A stretch of 64,000 bases of DNA from Lacimicrobium alkaliphilum (GCF_002591895.1 NZ_NISX01000019.1:1-64000); one strand, 5' to 3'; counted from the first letter of the stretch, positions 45,730-55,951 are shown. Numbers and translations are program-made. Notes: generated from the sequence alone by a model not told the origin.

Positions 45730-45794
45730 TGAGTTTCTCCGGTACGGCCTTATCTAGTATCCATGCATTCAGACAATATACCAGCGAGCGTAAC

Positions 45795-47834
45795 ATGACC
45801 CAGACCCCACAGGCAGTGCAGGAACTGCCACGTTTTTCCGACATCAAACCTGAAAATATAAAATCCCAGGTCGAGACTGCCATTGCCCACTGTAAAGCTG
45901 AGATCGAGCGTCTTATAACACAGTCTCATTTCACCTGGGATAACCTGGTGATGCCGTTGGATGAAGCCGACGATAAACTGGGGCGTCTTTGGTCACCGGT
46001 CTCTCATATGAACTCTGTGGTCAGTAATGATGCTCTGCGCCAGGCCCATGATGCCTGTTTACCCTTGTTATCTGACTACAGTACCTGGGTGGGGCAGCAC
46101 GAGGGGCTGTACCAGGCCTATAAAGCCATTAAAGACGGTGCTGAGTTTGCCGAGTTGTCGCAGCCACAGCAAAAAGTCATCGATAACACGCTGCGTGATT
46201 TTGAGCTAAGTGGTGTGGCCCTGGCCGATGACAAGAAAAAACGCTTTGCCGAGATTCAGAGCCGCTTATCGGATCTTTCCTCCGCCTTCAGTAATAATCT
46301 GATGGATGCCACCCTGGGCTGGAGCAAGCATATTACCGATAAGGCAGATTTGGCGGGTTTGCCCGAATCTGCGCTGGACGCTGCAGCCCAGACTGCACAG
46401 CAAAAAGATCTGCAGGGCTGGTTGTTCACCCTGGACATTCCCAGCTATCTGCCGGTAATGATGTACGCCGATAACCGCGAGCTGCGCGAAGAGATGTACC
46501 GGGCCTTCGCTACCCGCGCCTCCGATCAGGGCCCCAATGCCGGTAAATGGGACAACAGCGAGATCATGGAAGAAACGCTGGCACTGCGCCATGAACTCTC
46601 ACAACTACTGGATTTCGATACCTACTCTCACCGCTCTCTGGCTACCAAGATGGCCGACTCCCCCGAACAGGTGATAGGCTTTCTTGAGGACCTGGCCAGG
46701 CGCTCCAAACCACAGGCAGAAAAAGATCTGGCCGAAGTGAAAGCTTTTGCCGCCAAAGAATATAGTGCCGATGATTTGCAAGCCTGGGATCTAGGCTACT
46801 ACAGTGAGAAACTCAAAGAATCCCGTTATGCGATTTCAGATGAACAGCTCAAGCCTTACTTCCCTGAAGATAAGGTGGTCAACGGTCTGTTTGAAGTCGT
46901 AAAGCGCCTGTATGGCATGCAGATTACTGAACGCCAGGGCGTAGACAGCTGGCATAAAGATGTGCGCTTTTTTGATATTCAGGATAGCGATGGCAATCTG
47001 CGCGGCAGCTTCTATCTGGATCTCTATGCCCGGGCTCACAAGCGGGGCGGCGCATGGATGGATGTGTGCCTGGATCGCCGTCACTGTGCCGACGGCACGT
47101 TGCAACACCCGGTGGCCTATCTGACCTGCAATTTTAATGGTCCTGTGGGTGAAAAGCCCGCACTGTTTACCCATGACGAAGTGGTCACCCTGTTCCATGA
47201 ATTCGGGCACGGCCTGCATCATATGCTCACCCAAATCAGCGCCAGTGGCGTTGCCGGAATTAACGGCGTGCCATGGGATGCGGTAGAACTCCCCAGCCAG
47301 TTTCTGGAAAACTGGTGTTGGGAAGAGCAGGCACTGGCCTTTATCTCCGGTCACTATCAAACTCATGAGCCCCTGCCCGGGGATATGCTGAAAAAGCTCT
47401 TAGCAGCACGTAACTTCCAGTCCGCTATGCAAATGGTACGTCAACTGGAATTCAGTCTGTTTGATTTTCATTTGCACAAGGATTATCAGCCGGGTAAGAA
47501 AGACCAGATTCAACCAATCCTGGACAAGGTCCGCGAACAGGTTGCTGTTATCACACCACCCGTATTTAACCGCTTCCAACATAGCTTTGGGCATATTTTC
47601 GCGGGCGGTTATGCCGCAGGGTATTACAGCTACAAGTGGGCAGAGGTGCTATCTTCCGATGCCTACTCACGGTTTGAAGAAGACGGCATCTTTAACCCAG
47701 AAACCGGCCGTAGCTTTCTGGAAAACGTGCTCGAGCAGGGCGGCAGCCGTGAACCCATGGAGCTGTTTGTGGCCTTCCGTGGCCGTGAGCCCAATATTGA
47801 CGCCTTATTGCGTCATAGCGGTATTGCCGAATAG
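45795..47834 (+). CDS. prlC: Oligopeptidase A
   Basis: From ATG 45795 the enzyme has 679 residues, as in E. coli PrlC. The M3 metallopeptidase zinc motif HEFGH is at 468-472, in VVTLFHEFGHGLHH, with the third ligand in ELPSQFLENWCWE. It is a cytoplasmic zinc oligopeptidase that degrades signal peptides and short peptides. The ORF is open further upstream to 45729 but lacks a ribosome-binding site there. It is divergent from gor. Confidence 0.95.
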   Translation: MTQTPQAVQELPRFSDIKPENIKSQVETAIAHCKAEIERLITQSHFTWDNLVMPLDEADDKLGRLWSPVSHMNSVVSNDALRQAHDACLPLLSDYSTWVGQHEGLYQAYKAIKDGAEFAELSQPQQKVIDNTLRDFELSGVALADDKKKRFAEIQSRLSDLSSAFSNNLMDATLGWSKHITDKADLAGLPESALDAAAQTAQQKDLQGWLFTLDIPSYLPVMMYADNRELREEMYRAFATRASDQGPNAGKWDNSEIMEETLALRHELSQLLDFDTYSHRSLATKMADSPEQVIGFLEDLARRSKPQAEKDLAEVKAFAAKEYSADDLQAWDLGYYSEKLKESRYAISDEQLKPYFPEDKVVNGLFEVVKRLYGMQITERQGVDSWHKDVRFFDIQDSDGNLRGSFYLDLYARAHKRGGAWMDVCLDRRHCADGTLQHPVAYLTCNFNGPVGEKPALFTHDEVVTLFHEFGHGLHHMLTQISASGVAGINGVPWDAVELPSQFLENWCWEEQALAFISGHYQTHEPLPGDMLKKLLAARNFQSAMQMVRQLEFSLFDFHLHKDYQPGKKDQIQPILDKVREQVAVITPPVFNRFQHSFGHIFAGGYAAGYYSYKWAEVLSSDAYSRFEEDGIFNPETGRSFLENVLEQGGSREPMELFVAFRGREPNIDALLRHSGIAE

Positions 47835-47860
47835 GTTATTTACCACCACAAAAAGAGCAT

Positions 47861-47933
47861 TTACCACAGAGCACGGAGAAGTAAAGGTATTAACCCGTTG
47901 ATATCTCTGTGTTCTCTGTGCCTCTGTGGTTTA
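47861..47933. repeat. Dispersed ACCACAGAG inverted repeat, copy 1
   Basis: ACCACAGAG at the left end pairs with CTCTGTGGT at the right end. Between them, GAAGTAAAGG and ATTAACCCGTTGATA are nearly identical to the copy at 63785-63869. It is noncoding and lies just after prlC. Confidence 0.85.
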
Positions 47934-47979
47934 AAAGCCTTTGACCACAAAAGGCACGAAAAAACACGAAAACGGCATC

Positions 47980-48093
47980 TTCACCGCAAAGACGCAGAGG
48001 GCACGGAGAAGAACAATATGGTGTAGGGTCCAATTTATTGGACTGCCCCGGGGTATTTGTCGAATAAATTCGCCCCTACAACTCTGCGGTGAA
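47980..48093. repeat. Nested palindromic element after prlC
   Basis: Outer arms TTCACCGCA (47980-47988) and TGCGGTGAA (48085-48093) enclose inner arms GTAGGG (48023-48028) and CCCTAC (48074-48079). These in turn hold two further palindromes, GTCCAATTTATTGGAC and GTCGAATAAATTCG. This layered structure suggests one repeat inserted into another. Confidence 0.75.
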
Positions 48094-48119
48094 CTGTTAC
48101 CAGGCTTAAGGACATACTA

Positions 48120-48821
48120 ATGGCGGAAATATCACAACCGGAATCCTTCGATGCGCTCTATCAGCGGGCCTGTGAACGTAAAGGCAGTGAACAGGCCCTG
48201 AAAGCCCTGCTGGGTCAACCTAAAAGTGAAAAGCAACTGAGACAACTGGGTGACGATCGCTATCTGGCCGAGTTCAGTAAAAAAGTCTTTCAGTCAGGTT
48301 TTGTCTGGCGAGTGGTGGAAAACAAATGGCCCGCCTTCGAGGAGCTGTTTTTTGGCTTTGATATCGATAAAATCTTATTGATGCCTGATGAGATGCTGGA
48401 GCGCAAAGCTGCCGATCCCGCCATTATCCGTAACTATAAAAAAGTGCGCTCCATCCGCGATAATGCCCTGATGATCGATACCATAAGACGCGAACATGGC
48501 GGCGTCGGCGAGTTTCTTGCCAACTGGTCAGGTGAAGACATCATCGGCCTGTGGGCCTATCTGAAAAAGCACGGTGAGCGCCTCGGTGGTAACACCGGCC
48601 CTTATGCCTTAAGGGCAATGGGCAAAGATACTTTTTTGCTCAGCCGCGACGTGGAAGCCTGGTTTCGCCAGCGCAAGCTGATTGACGGCGGCCTTACCAG
48701 CAAACGCAGCCTGGATACAATCCAGCAGGTGTTTAACCAGTTGCAACAACAAAGCGGCCGCTCACTGCAACAGCTCAGCCAGATTATCGCCTTTAGCACC
48801 GGTGATAATCATATAGTTTAA
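48120..48821 (+). CDS. DNA-3-methyladenine glycosylase I family protein (Tag-like)
   Basis: This 233-residue protein of the adenine glycosylase family (PF03352) has YLAEFSKKVFQSGFVWRVVENKWPAFEELFFGFD with the substrate-pocket Trp and Phe residues, RNYKKVRSIRDNALMI, and LGGNTGPYALRAMGKDTFLLSRDVEAWF. It would excise 3-methyladenine from alkylated DNA. It differs from classical Tag in lacking the N-terminal Cys/His and C-terminal His/Cys zinc ligands, so it belongs to the zinc-less branch. It is a single gene. Confidence 0.8.
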   Translation: MAEISQPESFDALYQRACERKGSEQALKALLGQPKSEKQLRQLGDDRYLAEFSKKVFQSGFVWRVVENKWPAFEELFFGFDIDKILLMPDEMLERKAADPAIIRNYKKVRSIRDNALMIDTIRREHGGVGEFLANWSGEDIIGLWAYLKKHGERLGGNTGPYALRAMGKDTFLLSRDVEAWFRQRKLIDGGLTSKRSLDTIQQVFNQLQQQSGRSLQQLSQIIAFSTGDNHIV

Positions 48822-48959
48822 TGAGGTAAGGATGCGCTGAATAACACCTGTTGCGGTGACAAGCAGTTTATCTGATGCAGCCACCATTTGTGTAATAACA
48901 GGCACTGTCAAACGTGCCCTAATCAGGTAAACTAACGATCAGTAAGCAAAGGAGTTTTC

Positions 48960-49733
48960 ATGAGCGAGCCAGGCCAGTCACAACCGCAATCAGATGATCA
49001 GACCCATTTTGGTTATAAAACCGTAGAGAAGCAGAAAAAAGCCTCGATGGTGGCTGATGTATTTCATTCTGTAGCGGGAAAATATGATCTGATGAATGAC
49101 CTGATGTCTATGGGCATTCATCGCCTGTGGAAACGCTTTACCATTGATTGCAGTGGCGTACGCCCCGGTCACAAGGTGCTCGATTTGGCAGGAGGTACGG
49201 GTGATCTGGCAGCGAAGTTCTCGCGTCTGGTGGGCTCAAAAGGCGAAGTGGTACTGGCCGATATCAATAATGCCATGCTCAAGGTAGGCCGGGATAAACT
49301 CCGTGACAAAGGCATTCTGGGGAATGTGGACTATGTACAGGCCAATGCAGAGTGTCTGCCCTTTCCGGACAACCATTTTGATTTGATTACTATTGCATTT
49401 GGCCTGCGCAACGTGACTGACAAAGACAAAGCGCTGACGTCCATGTTCAGGGTACTCAAACCCGGAGGTCGTTTACTGGTACTGGAATTTTCTAAGCCCG
49501 AGTTCGAAACACTGAGCAAAGTATACGATCTGTATTCTTTTCACCTGTTGCCGAAAATAGGTAAATTGGTCGCCAATGACAGTGAGAGCTACCAGTACCT
49601 GGCGGAGTCTATTCGCATGCATCCGGATCAGGAAACCCTGCAGTTGATGATGCAACACAATGGATTCGAGCAGGTCACTTATCATAATATGACCGGTGGC
49701 ATCGTTGCTCTGCACCGCGGTTTTAAATTTTAG
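48960..49733 (+). CDS. ubiE: Ubiquinone/menaquinone biosynthesis C-methyltransferase
   Basis: This 257-residue class I SAM-dependent methyltransferase has the family N-terminus [38 protein letters not shown] motif [25 protein letters not shown] and [23 protein letters not shown]. It methylates the benzoquinone ring in ubiquinone synthesis, and demethylmenaquinone where present. AGGAG lies six bases before the ATG. It is the first gene of the ubiE-ubiJ-ubiB operon. Confidence 0.97.
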   Translation: MSEPGQSQPQSDDQTHFGYKTVEKQKKASMVADVFHSVAGKYDLMNDLMSMGIHRLWKRFTIDCSGVRPGHKVLDLAGGTGDLAAKFSRLVGSKGEVVLADINNAMLKVGRDKLRDKGILGNVDYVQANAECLPFPDNHFDLITIAFGLRNVTDKDKALTSMFRVLKPGGRLLVLEFSKPEFETLSKVYDLYSFHLLPKIGKLVANDSESYQYLAESIRMHPDQETLQLMMQHNGFEQVTYHNMTGGIVALHRGFKF

Positions 49734-49742
49734 GCCTCCCTC

Positions 49743-50351
49743 ATGCCTGCACCGCAACTTCTGACAGCCGGCATCGAACTGGCGCTGAATAAACTCCTTG
49801 CGCTTGATCCCGCCAGTCAGCAGAGGCTTATCCCCCTGAATGGCAAACGCCTGCGCGTAAATCTGGATGAATTACCCTGGCCCCTGACCTTTGCCTTTTC
49901 GGACCGCGTTGACATACTCACCGATGAGCATCAGGTTGACTGCACTATCGAGCTTTCTGTTACCACATTGCAAAAATTACAGGATGTCAGCCAGCTCAGC
50001 CTGTTAATTCAGCAGCAAGAGCTTAGCCTCAATGGCGATATGCACACGGCTCAGAGTTTCAGCAACCTGATAAAAGAGCTGGATATTGATTGGGAAGAAC
50101 ATCTCTCGCGATATACGGGTGACGTCATCGCTCATCAATCCTTTAAAACCGCCAGGCGTTTCCATCACGCTGCCCTGTCACGTCTGCATCGTTTCGGTGA
50201 AATTCTCCGGGATACCGCGATGGATGAAAAACAGCTTAGTGCTCACCCACTGGCAGTGGAAACGTTTTCTGAACAGGTTAATCAATTGCGCTCCGATGTG
50301 GCTCGATTTGAAGCCAGGTTACTACAACTCGAACAACAAAAGGGCAAGTAA
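49743..50351 (+). CDS. ubiJ: Ubiquinone biosynthesis accessory factor UbiJ
   Basis: This 202-residue protein has an SCP2 sterol-carrier domain at the N-terminus (LLTAGIELALNKLLAL, then LPWPLTFAFSDRVDI) and a C-terminal coiled coil (EQVNQLRSDVARFEARLLQLEQQ). UbiJ, with UbiK, holds the aerobic ubiquinone-synthesis complex and binds lipids. It lies between ubiE (9 bases) and ubiB (3 bases), as in E. coli. Confidence 0.93.
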   Translation: MPAPQLLTAGIELALNKLLALDPASQQRLIPLNGKRLRVNLDELPWPLTFAFSDRVDILTDEHQVDCTIELSVTTLQKLQDVSQLSLLIQQQELSLNGDMHTAQSFSNLIKELDIDWEEHLSRYTGDVIAHQSFKTARRFHHAALSRLHRFGEILRDTAMDEKQLSAHPLAVETFSEQVNQLRSDVARFEARLLQLEQQKGK

Positions 50352-50354
50352 ATC

Positions 50355-51992
50355 GTGCAGTTGATGCGCTTGTACACGATCAAAAAGACATTATTGCAAC
50401 ATGGCCTGGATGAACTCATCCCTCCCCGTTGGCTGCCCTGGTATGCCAGAGTTGCCCGCCATAGTGCATTCTGGCTGCGCAACCGTTATCCCGACAAGTC
50501 ACGTGGAGTACGTATTCGTCTGGCCTTACAATCTCTGGGCCCGGTGTTTATAAAATTTGGTCAGATGCTTTCCACCCGTCGTGATTTACTGCCTCCTGAC
50601 ATCGCCGATGAGCTTACTCTGCTGCAGGACAAGGTGCCTCCTTTCGACAGCACCCTGGCCCGGCAAACCATAGAAAATGCGCTGGGTCTGACCTCCATTG
50701 ATCAACGTTTTGATGAATTTTCTGCTGATCCACTGGCGTCCGCGTCTATTGCTCAGGTGCATACAGCGAGACTCAAGCCAGATGGTCAGCGAGTGGTGAT
50801 AAAAGTTATCCGCCCCCACATCGCCGATACCATTTATGCAGATATTGAGCTGATGTATACCCTGGCAATGGTGGTGCAGAAATGGCTCCCAGACGGTAAG
50901 CGCCTGCGCCCGGTGGAAGTGGTTAAGGAATATGAGAAAACCATACTGGAGGAGCTAAACCTGTTACAGGAAGCCTCCAACGGTATCCAGCTTAAACGTA
51001 ATTTCGAAGATTCCCGCTCCTTATATATTCCACATATTTACAGCGATTACTGCCGCCGGAATGTCATGGTGATGGAGCGCATTTATGGTATTCCTGTAGC
51101 TGATATCGACGCGCTGAACGCTCAGGGCACCGATATGAAAAAGCTCGCCGAACGTGGGGTAGAGGTGTTTTTCACGCAGGTGTTCAGAGACAGTTTCTTC
51201 CATGCCGATATGCATCCGGGGAATATTTTTGTATCTACCGACAACCCCGCCGACCCTCAGTATATTGGCATCGATTTTGGCATTGTCGGCACGCTGAATC
51301 GCGAAGACAAGCGTTACCTGGCGGAAAATTTCGTTGCCTTTTTCAACCGCGACTACCGCAAGGTAGCAGAATTGCATGTGGACTCAGGCTGGGTGCCAGC
51401 AGAAACTGATCTGGAAGAGTTTGAAGTTGCCATCCGTACGGTTTGCGAACCCATTTTCCAGAAACCTCTGGCTGAAATCAGCTTTGGTATCGTACTGCTA
51501 CAACTGTTTAACACCGCCCGCCGGTTCAATATGCAGGTGCAGCCACAACTGGTGTTACTACAGAAGACCCTGCTGTATATTGAAGGTCTTGGGCGCCAGC
51601 TTTACCCGCAGCTAGATCTGTGGCAAACCGCGAAACCGTTTCTGGAAAACTGGATGCAGGAACAAATTGGCGTCAAGGCACTGTTCAAGAAAGTAAGGGC
51701 AAACTTACCCTACTGGTCAGAAAAGATGCCTGAAGTACCGGATCTGCTTTTTGATACCCTGAAGCAACTGAAGCATCTTCCGCAGCAGCAACAACACTGG
51801 ATCCAGGCGCTACAACAACAGCAGCATCAACAACATCGCAGCCGCCGTTACCTGTTACTTGGCAGCACCCTTATCCTCGCCGGAGTGATACTGCCGATAT
51901 ATCCAATCAGCGGCTGGTATGGTCTTGGCCTGGTGAGTCTGGGCGGGCTGAGTTTTATCCGGGGCTGGCTGATCAGTAGCAAGCCGCAATAG
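50355..51992 (+). CDS. ubiB: Ubiquinone biosynthesis regulatory protein kinase UbiB
   Basis: This 545-residue ABC1/ADCK/UbiB atypical kinase has [18 protein letters not shown] (the KxGQ motif), an Ala-rich loop (SASIAQVH), VIKVIRP with the ATP-site Lys, FHADMHPGN and GIDFGIVG. Two C-terminal membrane helices ([19 protein letters not shown] and [16 protein letters not shown]) anchor it. It stimulates ubiquinone synthesis as an ATPase. The start is GTG at 50355 with AAGGGC ten bases upstream, and ATG 50364 is an alternative. Confidence 0.95.
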   Translation: MQLMRLYTIKKTLLQHGLDELIPPRWLPWYARVARHSAFWLRNRYPDKSRGVRIRLALQSLGPVFIKFGQMLSTRRDLLPPDIADELTLLQDKVPPFDSTLARQTIENALGLTSIDQRFDEFSADPLASASIAQVHTARLKPDGQRVVIKVIRPHIADTIYADIELMYTLAMVVQKWLPDGKRLRPVEVVKEYEKTILEELNLLQEASNGIQLKRNFEDSRSLYIPHIYSDYCRRNVMVMERIYGIPVADIDALNAQGTDMKKLAERGVEVFFTQVFRDSFFHADMHPGNIFVSTDNPADPQYIGIDFGIVGTLNREDKRYLAENFVAFFNRDYRKVAELHVDSGWVPAETDLEEFEVAIRTVCEPIFQKPLAEISFGIVLLQLFNTARRFNMQVQPQLVLLQKTLLYIEGLGRQLYPQLDLWQTAKPFLENWMQEQIGVKALFKKVRANLPYWSEKMPEVPDLLFDTLKQLKHLPQQQQHWIQALQQQQHQQHRSRRYLLLGSTLILAGVILPIYPISGWYGLGLVSLGGLSFIRGWLISSKPQ

Positions 51993-52022
51993 AATTGACG
52001 CAGCTATCACAAAAAAGCCTTT

Positions 52023-52110
52023 TTCACCACAGAGACACGGAGGTCACAGAGGGGGTTAATTGGGATCTATGCTTCTCTGTGTCCTCTGTGACTCTGTGAC
52101 TCTGTGGTTA
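52023..52110. repeat. Dispersed ACCACAGAG inverted repeat, copy 2
   Basis: TTCACCACAGAGACACGGAG at the left faces GACTCTGTGACTCTGTGGT at the right. The interior differs from copies 1 and 3, so only the arms are conserved. It lies between ubiB and the convergent outer-membrane gene. Confidence 0.8.
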
Positions 52111-52252
52111 TTTTCGTCTTTGCTACAGGACGCTGCGCTACATCACGGGCTACGCTGACTTAAAAGCACTGGATTACCGCCAACGACATGCGGTAATGAC
52201 ACCCTGAAAGCTGATGGCTGAAAACTGACTTCTTTTGAAAGCTGAAAGCTTT

Positions 52253-53206
52253 TCAATTCAGCTCGCCAAAATAAGCTTCTACCCGCATCGCCAGACCGTA
52301 GGAGGGTTTAAAATCTTCGTCCCTGCGCCAGAGCACAAAGGGCTCCAGTTCGAAAAACAGCCATTCCCGCACCGCGTTGCGCCGCCACCGGGCACTGAGC
52401 AGATATTCTTCGGCACGATAATCAGGCCGGCTGCTTCCCTCAACAAAAAGCCCGTAAATCAGCCCTGTGCGGGCGTCCAGTTGGCGGTAACGATGTATAC
52501 TATGCTGCCAAATCCAGTCATTTTCTTTATCCCGATAGTAAAAATTATTATCAAAACGCAGCATGTTTTCATCATCAAACTGGTAGCTGTACTGGGCTCT
52601 CAGTCTGCTGCCAAATCGATCCTGAGTATAGTAATACACTGACCCTTCGAGATGCAGATTACTGATATCTGACAAACCGAAAGTTTTGCGTATTTCCGAT
52701 TTCACATAGGGTTGCAACTTTCTGCCCACACCAATACGATGGGAGATATTCAGATCTTCGGTTTTCTTTGCGGTAAAACGCAGTGCCATACTGAACCGGT
52801 TGCGGTTGTCCAGAGCCTCGTTGCGGGCCGCCTTAATCCCAGCCCCCTGCTCATCTTCGTCATAATCAGAAAAGATTAAATCGGTCTGATGCTTCATGTT
52901 AGGTAATCTCACCCGTACCCGAAAGCGACTCTCGAACTCCATCAGATCGCGACTGCGGGGCTCCCAACCCAGACGAAGTCTCGCTTCTGCCTTAGCGGCT
53001 TCGTCCAGAGGCTGAGTTTCGTCGATAAAGAAGCTGTCAAACCACCGGACGGTAGCATCAATGGACGCAGAAACGTTGTCCTGCATATCATCCAGCCAGG
53101 CATCCTGTTCATCAGGCAATGGCTGTGGGGATTCTTCTGATACTGCTAATCCCGGAAATGTCAGGGCCAGTAACAGCAGACTGGCGCATCTTGTTAGCCC
53201 GGACAA
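52253..53206 (-). CDS. Putative outer-membrane beta-barrel protein, family unknown
   Basis: This 317-residue protein has a signal peptide (LLLLALTFPGLA) and an acidic helical linker. Its body is rich in alternating aromatic and charged residues (such as NRFSMALRFTAKK, HLEGSVYYYTQDRFGSRLRAQYSYQF and LRFDNNFYYRDKEN) and ends AMRVEAYFGELN, the texture of a beta-barrel of roughly 10 to 12 strands. No specific family is recognised. It is inserted, on the opposite strand, between ubiB and tatA, which are contiguous in many relatives. Confidence 0.65.
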   Translation of the reverse strand: MSGLTRCASLLLLALTFPGLAVSEESPQPLPDEQDAWLDDMQDNVSASIDATVRWFDSFFIDETQPLDEAAKAEARLRLGWEPRSRDLMEFESRFRVRVRLPNMKHQTDLIFSDYDEDEQGAGIKAARNEALDNRNRFSMALRFTAKKTEDLNISHRIGVGRKLQPYVKSEIRKTFGLSDISNLHLEGSVYYYTQDRFGSRLRAQYSYQFDDENMLRFDNNFYYRDKENDWIWQHSIHRYRQLDARTGLIYGLFVEGSSRPDYRAEEYLLSARWRRNAVREWLFFELEPFVLWRRDEDFKPSYGLAMRVEAYFGELN

Positions 53207-53338
53207 TGGCTATTCCTCAATATAAAAAATGTACTGAAAGAATACATAGCATGGTCAGATTACTGCTCATAATCAAATCCAGTGACCTTTTACACAAGCT
53301 ACGTATAATAGGCAAAAATTACTCTTCAGGAGCAGGTT

Positions 53339-53578
53339 ATGGGTGGAATAAGTTTGTGGCAACTACTAATCATATTTGCCATCGTATTATTGTTGTTTGG
53401 AACCAAGCGTCTGCGTACATTGGGCAGCGATCTGGGGTCTGCAATTAAAGGTTTTAAAAAAGAAATAGACCCCGATAAAGAGACCTCCTCTGATGCTGAC
53501 TTCGATCAGCAAAAAGTAGAGAACAAACGCGAATCTACTGCTCAGACTCAGTCAGAGAAACAAAAGCAAGATAGTTAA
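53339..53578 (+). CDS. tatA: Sec-independent protein translocase subunit TatA
   Basis: This 79-residue protein has the TatA layout: a short periplasmic start, one helix ([16 protein letters not shown]), the hinge [22 protein letters not shown], and an acidic soluble tail. TatA oligomers form the folded-protein translocation pore. AGGAG lies seven bases before the ATG. It is followed by tatB after 3 bases. Confidence 0.95.
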   Translation: MGGISLWQLLIIFAIVLLLFGTKRLRTLGSDLGSAIKGFKKEIDPDKETSSDADFDQQKVENKRESTAQTQSEKQKQDS

Positions 53579-53581
53579 TCT

Positions 53582-53884
53582 ATGTTTGATATCGGTTTTT
53601 GGGAATTATTGGTTATTGGTATCGTGGCCCTGCTGGTGTTGGGCCCGGAACGATTGCCGGGTGCCATTCGCTCCACCAGTCGGGCCCTGTCAGGGGTGCG
53701 TTCAATGGCCAGTAATTTTAAACAGGAACTTGAGCAACAATTGAAGATTCAGGAATTGCACGACAACCTGAAAAAGGCTGAAAAGCAGGATTTAAAAAAT
53801 CTGTCTCCTGAATTACAAAAATCTGTTGATGAATTGCGCGATGCTGCACAGTCCGTCAAAAAACCGTATCAGAAAAAAGAATAA
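53582..53884 (+). CDS. tatB: Sec-independent protein translocase subunit TatB
   Basis: This 100-residue protein has the TatB start [26 protein letters not shown] with the conserved Glu in the helix and the Gly-Pro hinge, then an amphipathic helix and a charged tail. TatB with TatC recognises twin-arginine signal peptides. It abuts tatC with no gap. Confidence 0.95.
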   Translation: MFDIGFWELLVIGIVALLVLGPERLPGAIRSTSRALSGVRSMASNFKQELEQQLKIQELHDNLKKAEKQDLKNLSPELQKSVDELRDAAQSVKKPYQKKE

Positions 53885-54643
53885 ATGGCAGATTCCCAGT
53901 CTCTTTTCACTCATCTGATTGAGTTACGCGGGCGTTTACTCAAAGCCCTGTTGGCAGTATTGGTGGTATTTTTATGCCTGGCCTACTTTGCACAGGATCT
54001 CTACCACATATTAGCGACTCCTCTTCTTGAGGTAATGCCCACAGGCACCCAAATGATAGCCACCGATGTGGCCTCACCTTTCTTCGCTCCTTTTAAACTG
54101 ACCATGGTGCTGTCATTTTTTATCGCCATTCCGGTGGTGTTTTATCAGGTATGGGGATTTGTAGCACCCGGGTTGTATCGCAATGAGAAGCGTCTTATCG
54201 CTCCTCTGCTTGTTTCCAGTACCTTGCTGTTTTACCTGGGCATTGCCTTTGCCTACTTCGTGGTCTTCCCGCTGGCATTTGGCTTTTTTACCCGGGTCGC
54301 TCCTGAGGGTGTAACCATCAGCACCGATATCAGCAGTTACCTGGATTTTGTGCTCAAGTTGTTTTTTGCCTTTGGCCTGTCTTTTCAGATTCCGGTGGCA
54401 ATTATACTCACTTGCTGGACCGGCATGACTACGCCACAGCAATTGAGAGAAAAGCGCCCCTACGTGATAGTCGGAGTGTTTGTTATCGGTATGCTGTTAA
54501 CGCCTCCCGATATTATTTCCCAAACCTTGCTGGCAGTGCCGATGTGGCTGTTGTATGAGTTTGGGCTGCTGGCTGGTAGTCTGTATCAGCGCCGAAACGA
54601 AGAAAACGAAGAAAACGAAACGGAGTCTCAGGACAAAAAATGA
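53885..54643 (+). CDS. tatC: Sec-independent protein translocase subunit TatC
   Basis: This 252-residue protein with six helices has the TatC marks [13 protein letters not shown] at the N-terminus, [40 protein letters not shown], and a cytoplasmic tail rich in Glu and Asn. It is the signal-peptide receptor of the Tat pathway. The stop overlaps the next gene by 4 bases (ATGA). Confidence 0.96.
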   Translation: MADSQSLFTHLIELRGRLLKALLAVLVVFLCLAYFAQDLYHILATPLLEVMPTGTQMIATDVASPFFAPFKLTMVLSFFIAIPVVFYQVWGFVAPGLYRNEKRLIAPLLVSSTLLFYLGIAFAYFVVFPLAFGFFTRVAPEGVTISTDISSYLDFVLKLFFAFGLSFQIPVAIILTCWTGMTTPQQLREKRPYVIVGVFVIGMLLTPPDIISQTLLAVPMWLLYEFGLLAGSLYQRRNEENEENETESQDKK

Positions 54644-55149
54644 AGATATCAGTATTTTTAATTATTCCGGCCCTGTTCATGGGTGCTGCAGCTCAGGCCG
54701 AAACACTGGCCGATGCCATGCAGCAATGTAGCAAAGAAGAAAACAGCCTCAAGCGCCTGGTCTGTTATGACCGGTTAAGCAAAGATTTGCGCCAGTTTGA
54801 AAATTCGCCCTTGCCGCAATCCTCACAATCACTGTCTTCATCTGCCCACTCTGATTCCGCCAGGCCAGAGTCAGAGTCTCCATCAACACAGATGCAGGAA
54901 TTCGGGCTGCCAGAGAAAAGCGAGATGATCTCAGAGGATAAAATTCTGGTTTCCGTAGCAGAAAAACGCCGCAATGCCCGTGGTAAATGGGTATTGGAGT
55001 TCACTAATGGTCAGATGTGGGAGCAAACCGATTCGCAGGATTATTATTTCCCTGACGGTCAGATATACATCGAGAAAGGCTTTCTCGGCGCATTCTTTCT
55101 TGGCTCCGAAGAATCCAAGCGCAGAATGCGGGTGAAGCGTATTCAATGA
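54640..55149 (+). CDS. Hypothetical periplasmic protein between tatC and tatD
   Basis: This 169-residue protein has a signal peptide ([16 protein letters not shown]). The N-terminal motif [20 protein letters not shown], two Cys around an RL..CYD core, is followed by a Ser/Gln-rich linker and a C-terminal domain with [13 protein letters not shown] and [12 protein letters not shown]. This two-part layout occurs in other small periplasmic proteins of Gram-negative bacteria but no function is known. Translation is coupled to tatC by a 4-base overlap, suggesting a link to Tat export or simply read-through. Confidence 0.75.
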   Translation: MKISVFLIIPALFMGAAAQAETLADAMQQCSKEENSLKRLVCYDRLSKDLRQFENSPLPQSSQSLSSSAHSDSARPESESPSTQMQEFGLPEKSEMISEDKILVSVAEKRRNARGKWVLEFTNGQMWEQTDSQDYYFPDGQIYIEKGFLGAFFLGSEESKRRMRVKRIQ

Positions 55150-55150
55150 T

Positions 55151-55951
55151 ATGAATTGGTTCGATATCGGTGTCAACCTGACCAACAGCCGGTTTAGCAA
55201 AGACCTGGGAGAAGTACTCGGGCGTGCTCAGGCGGGTCAGGTTACAGAGATGCTGATAACCGGAACCAGTGAAAGCCAGAGTGAGGCCGCGTTGTCCCTG
55301 GCCGAACAGTACAATCAATACAGTACTGCCGGTGTGCACCCCCATGATGCCTCATCCGTAGATAAAGATTATCTGCACCGGCTGCGCGATCTGGCAGACA
55401 GCCCCAGGGTGCGCGCTATCGGCGAATGTGGCCTGGATTTTAACCGTAATTTTTCCGCCAGAGATGATCAGCTAAGAGTATTTGAGCAACAACTGGAACT
55501 GGCCGTTGAGCTGCAACTGCCGGTTTTCCTGCACGAACGGGATGCCTTTTCAGAGCAAATTACTTTACTGAAAAAGTATCGCCCCGGACTGGTCGGCGGG
55601 GTGGCCCATTGTTTTACCGGTGATCGCGAAAAGATGGAAAGCTATTTACAGCTGGACCTGTATATCGGCATCACGGGCTGGCTGTGTGACAAAAAACGTG
55701 GGCTGGATTTACGCAATGCGGTGCCTCATCTACCCCTGCAACGTCTGCTGCTTGAGACCGATGCGCCCTTTCTGACGCCAAAAACTCTGCGTCCGAAAAC
55801 CTCCAGAAATGAACCGGGTTTTCTGCCCCATATTGCCGAAGCCCTGAGCGGGTTAATTCAGGTACCAGTGGAGCAGCTCGCTCTGGTGAGCACAGAAAAT
55901 GCGCAGCGGCTGTTCAATATCCATACAGGTAACGTTAATGGCAGGTCTTAG
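55151..55951 (+). CDS. tatD: TatD family metal-dependent DNase
   Basis: This 266-residue TIM-barrel hydrolase has FDIGVNLTNSRF, STAGVHPHDAS, AIGECGLDFNRNFS, PVFLHERDA, GVAHCFTGDREKM and LETDAPFLTP, in the metal-ligand order of TatD. It is a cytoplasmic 3'-5' exonuclease, not needed for Tat transport, and it starts one base after the preceding stop. The end overlaps the diguanylate cyclase gene by 14 bases. Confidence 0.95.
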   Translation: MNWFDIGVNLTNSRFSKDLGEVLGRAQAGQVTEMLITGTSESQSEAALSLAEQYNQYSTAGVHPHDASSVDKDYLHRLRDLADSPRVRAIGECGLDFNRNFSARDDQLRVFEQQLELAVELQLPVFLHERDAFSEQITLLKKYRPGLVGGVAHCFTGDREKMESYLQLDLYIGITGWLCDKKRGLDLRNAVPHLPLQRLLLETDAPFLTPKTLRPKTSRNEPGFLPHIAEALSGLIQVPVEQLALVSTENAQRLFNIHTGNVNGRS

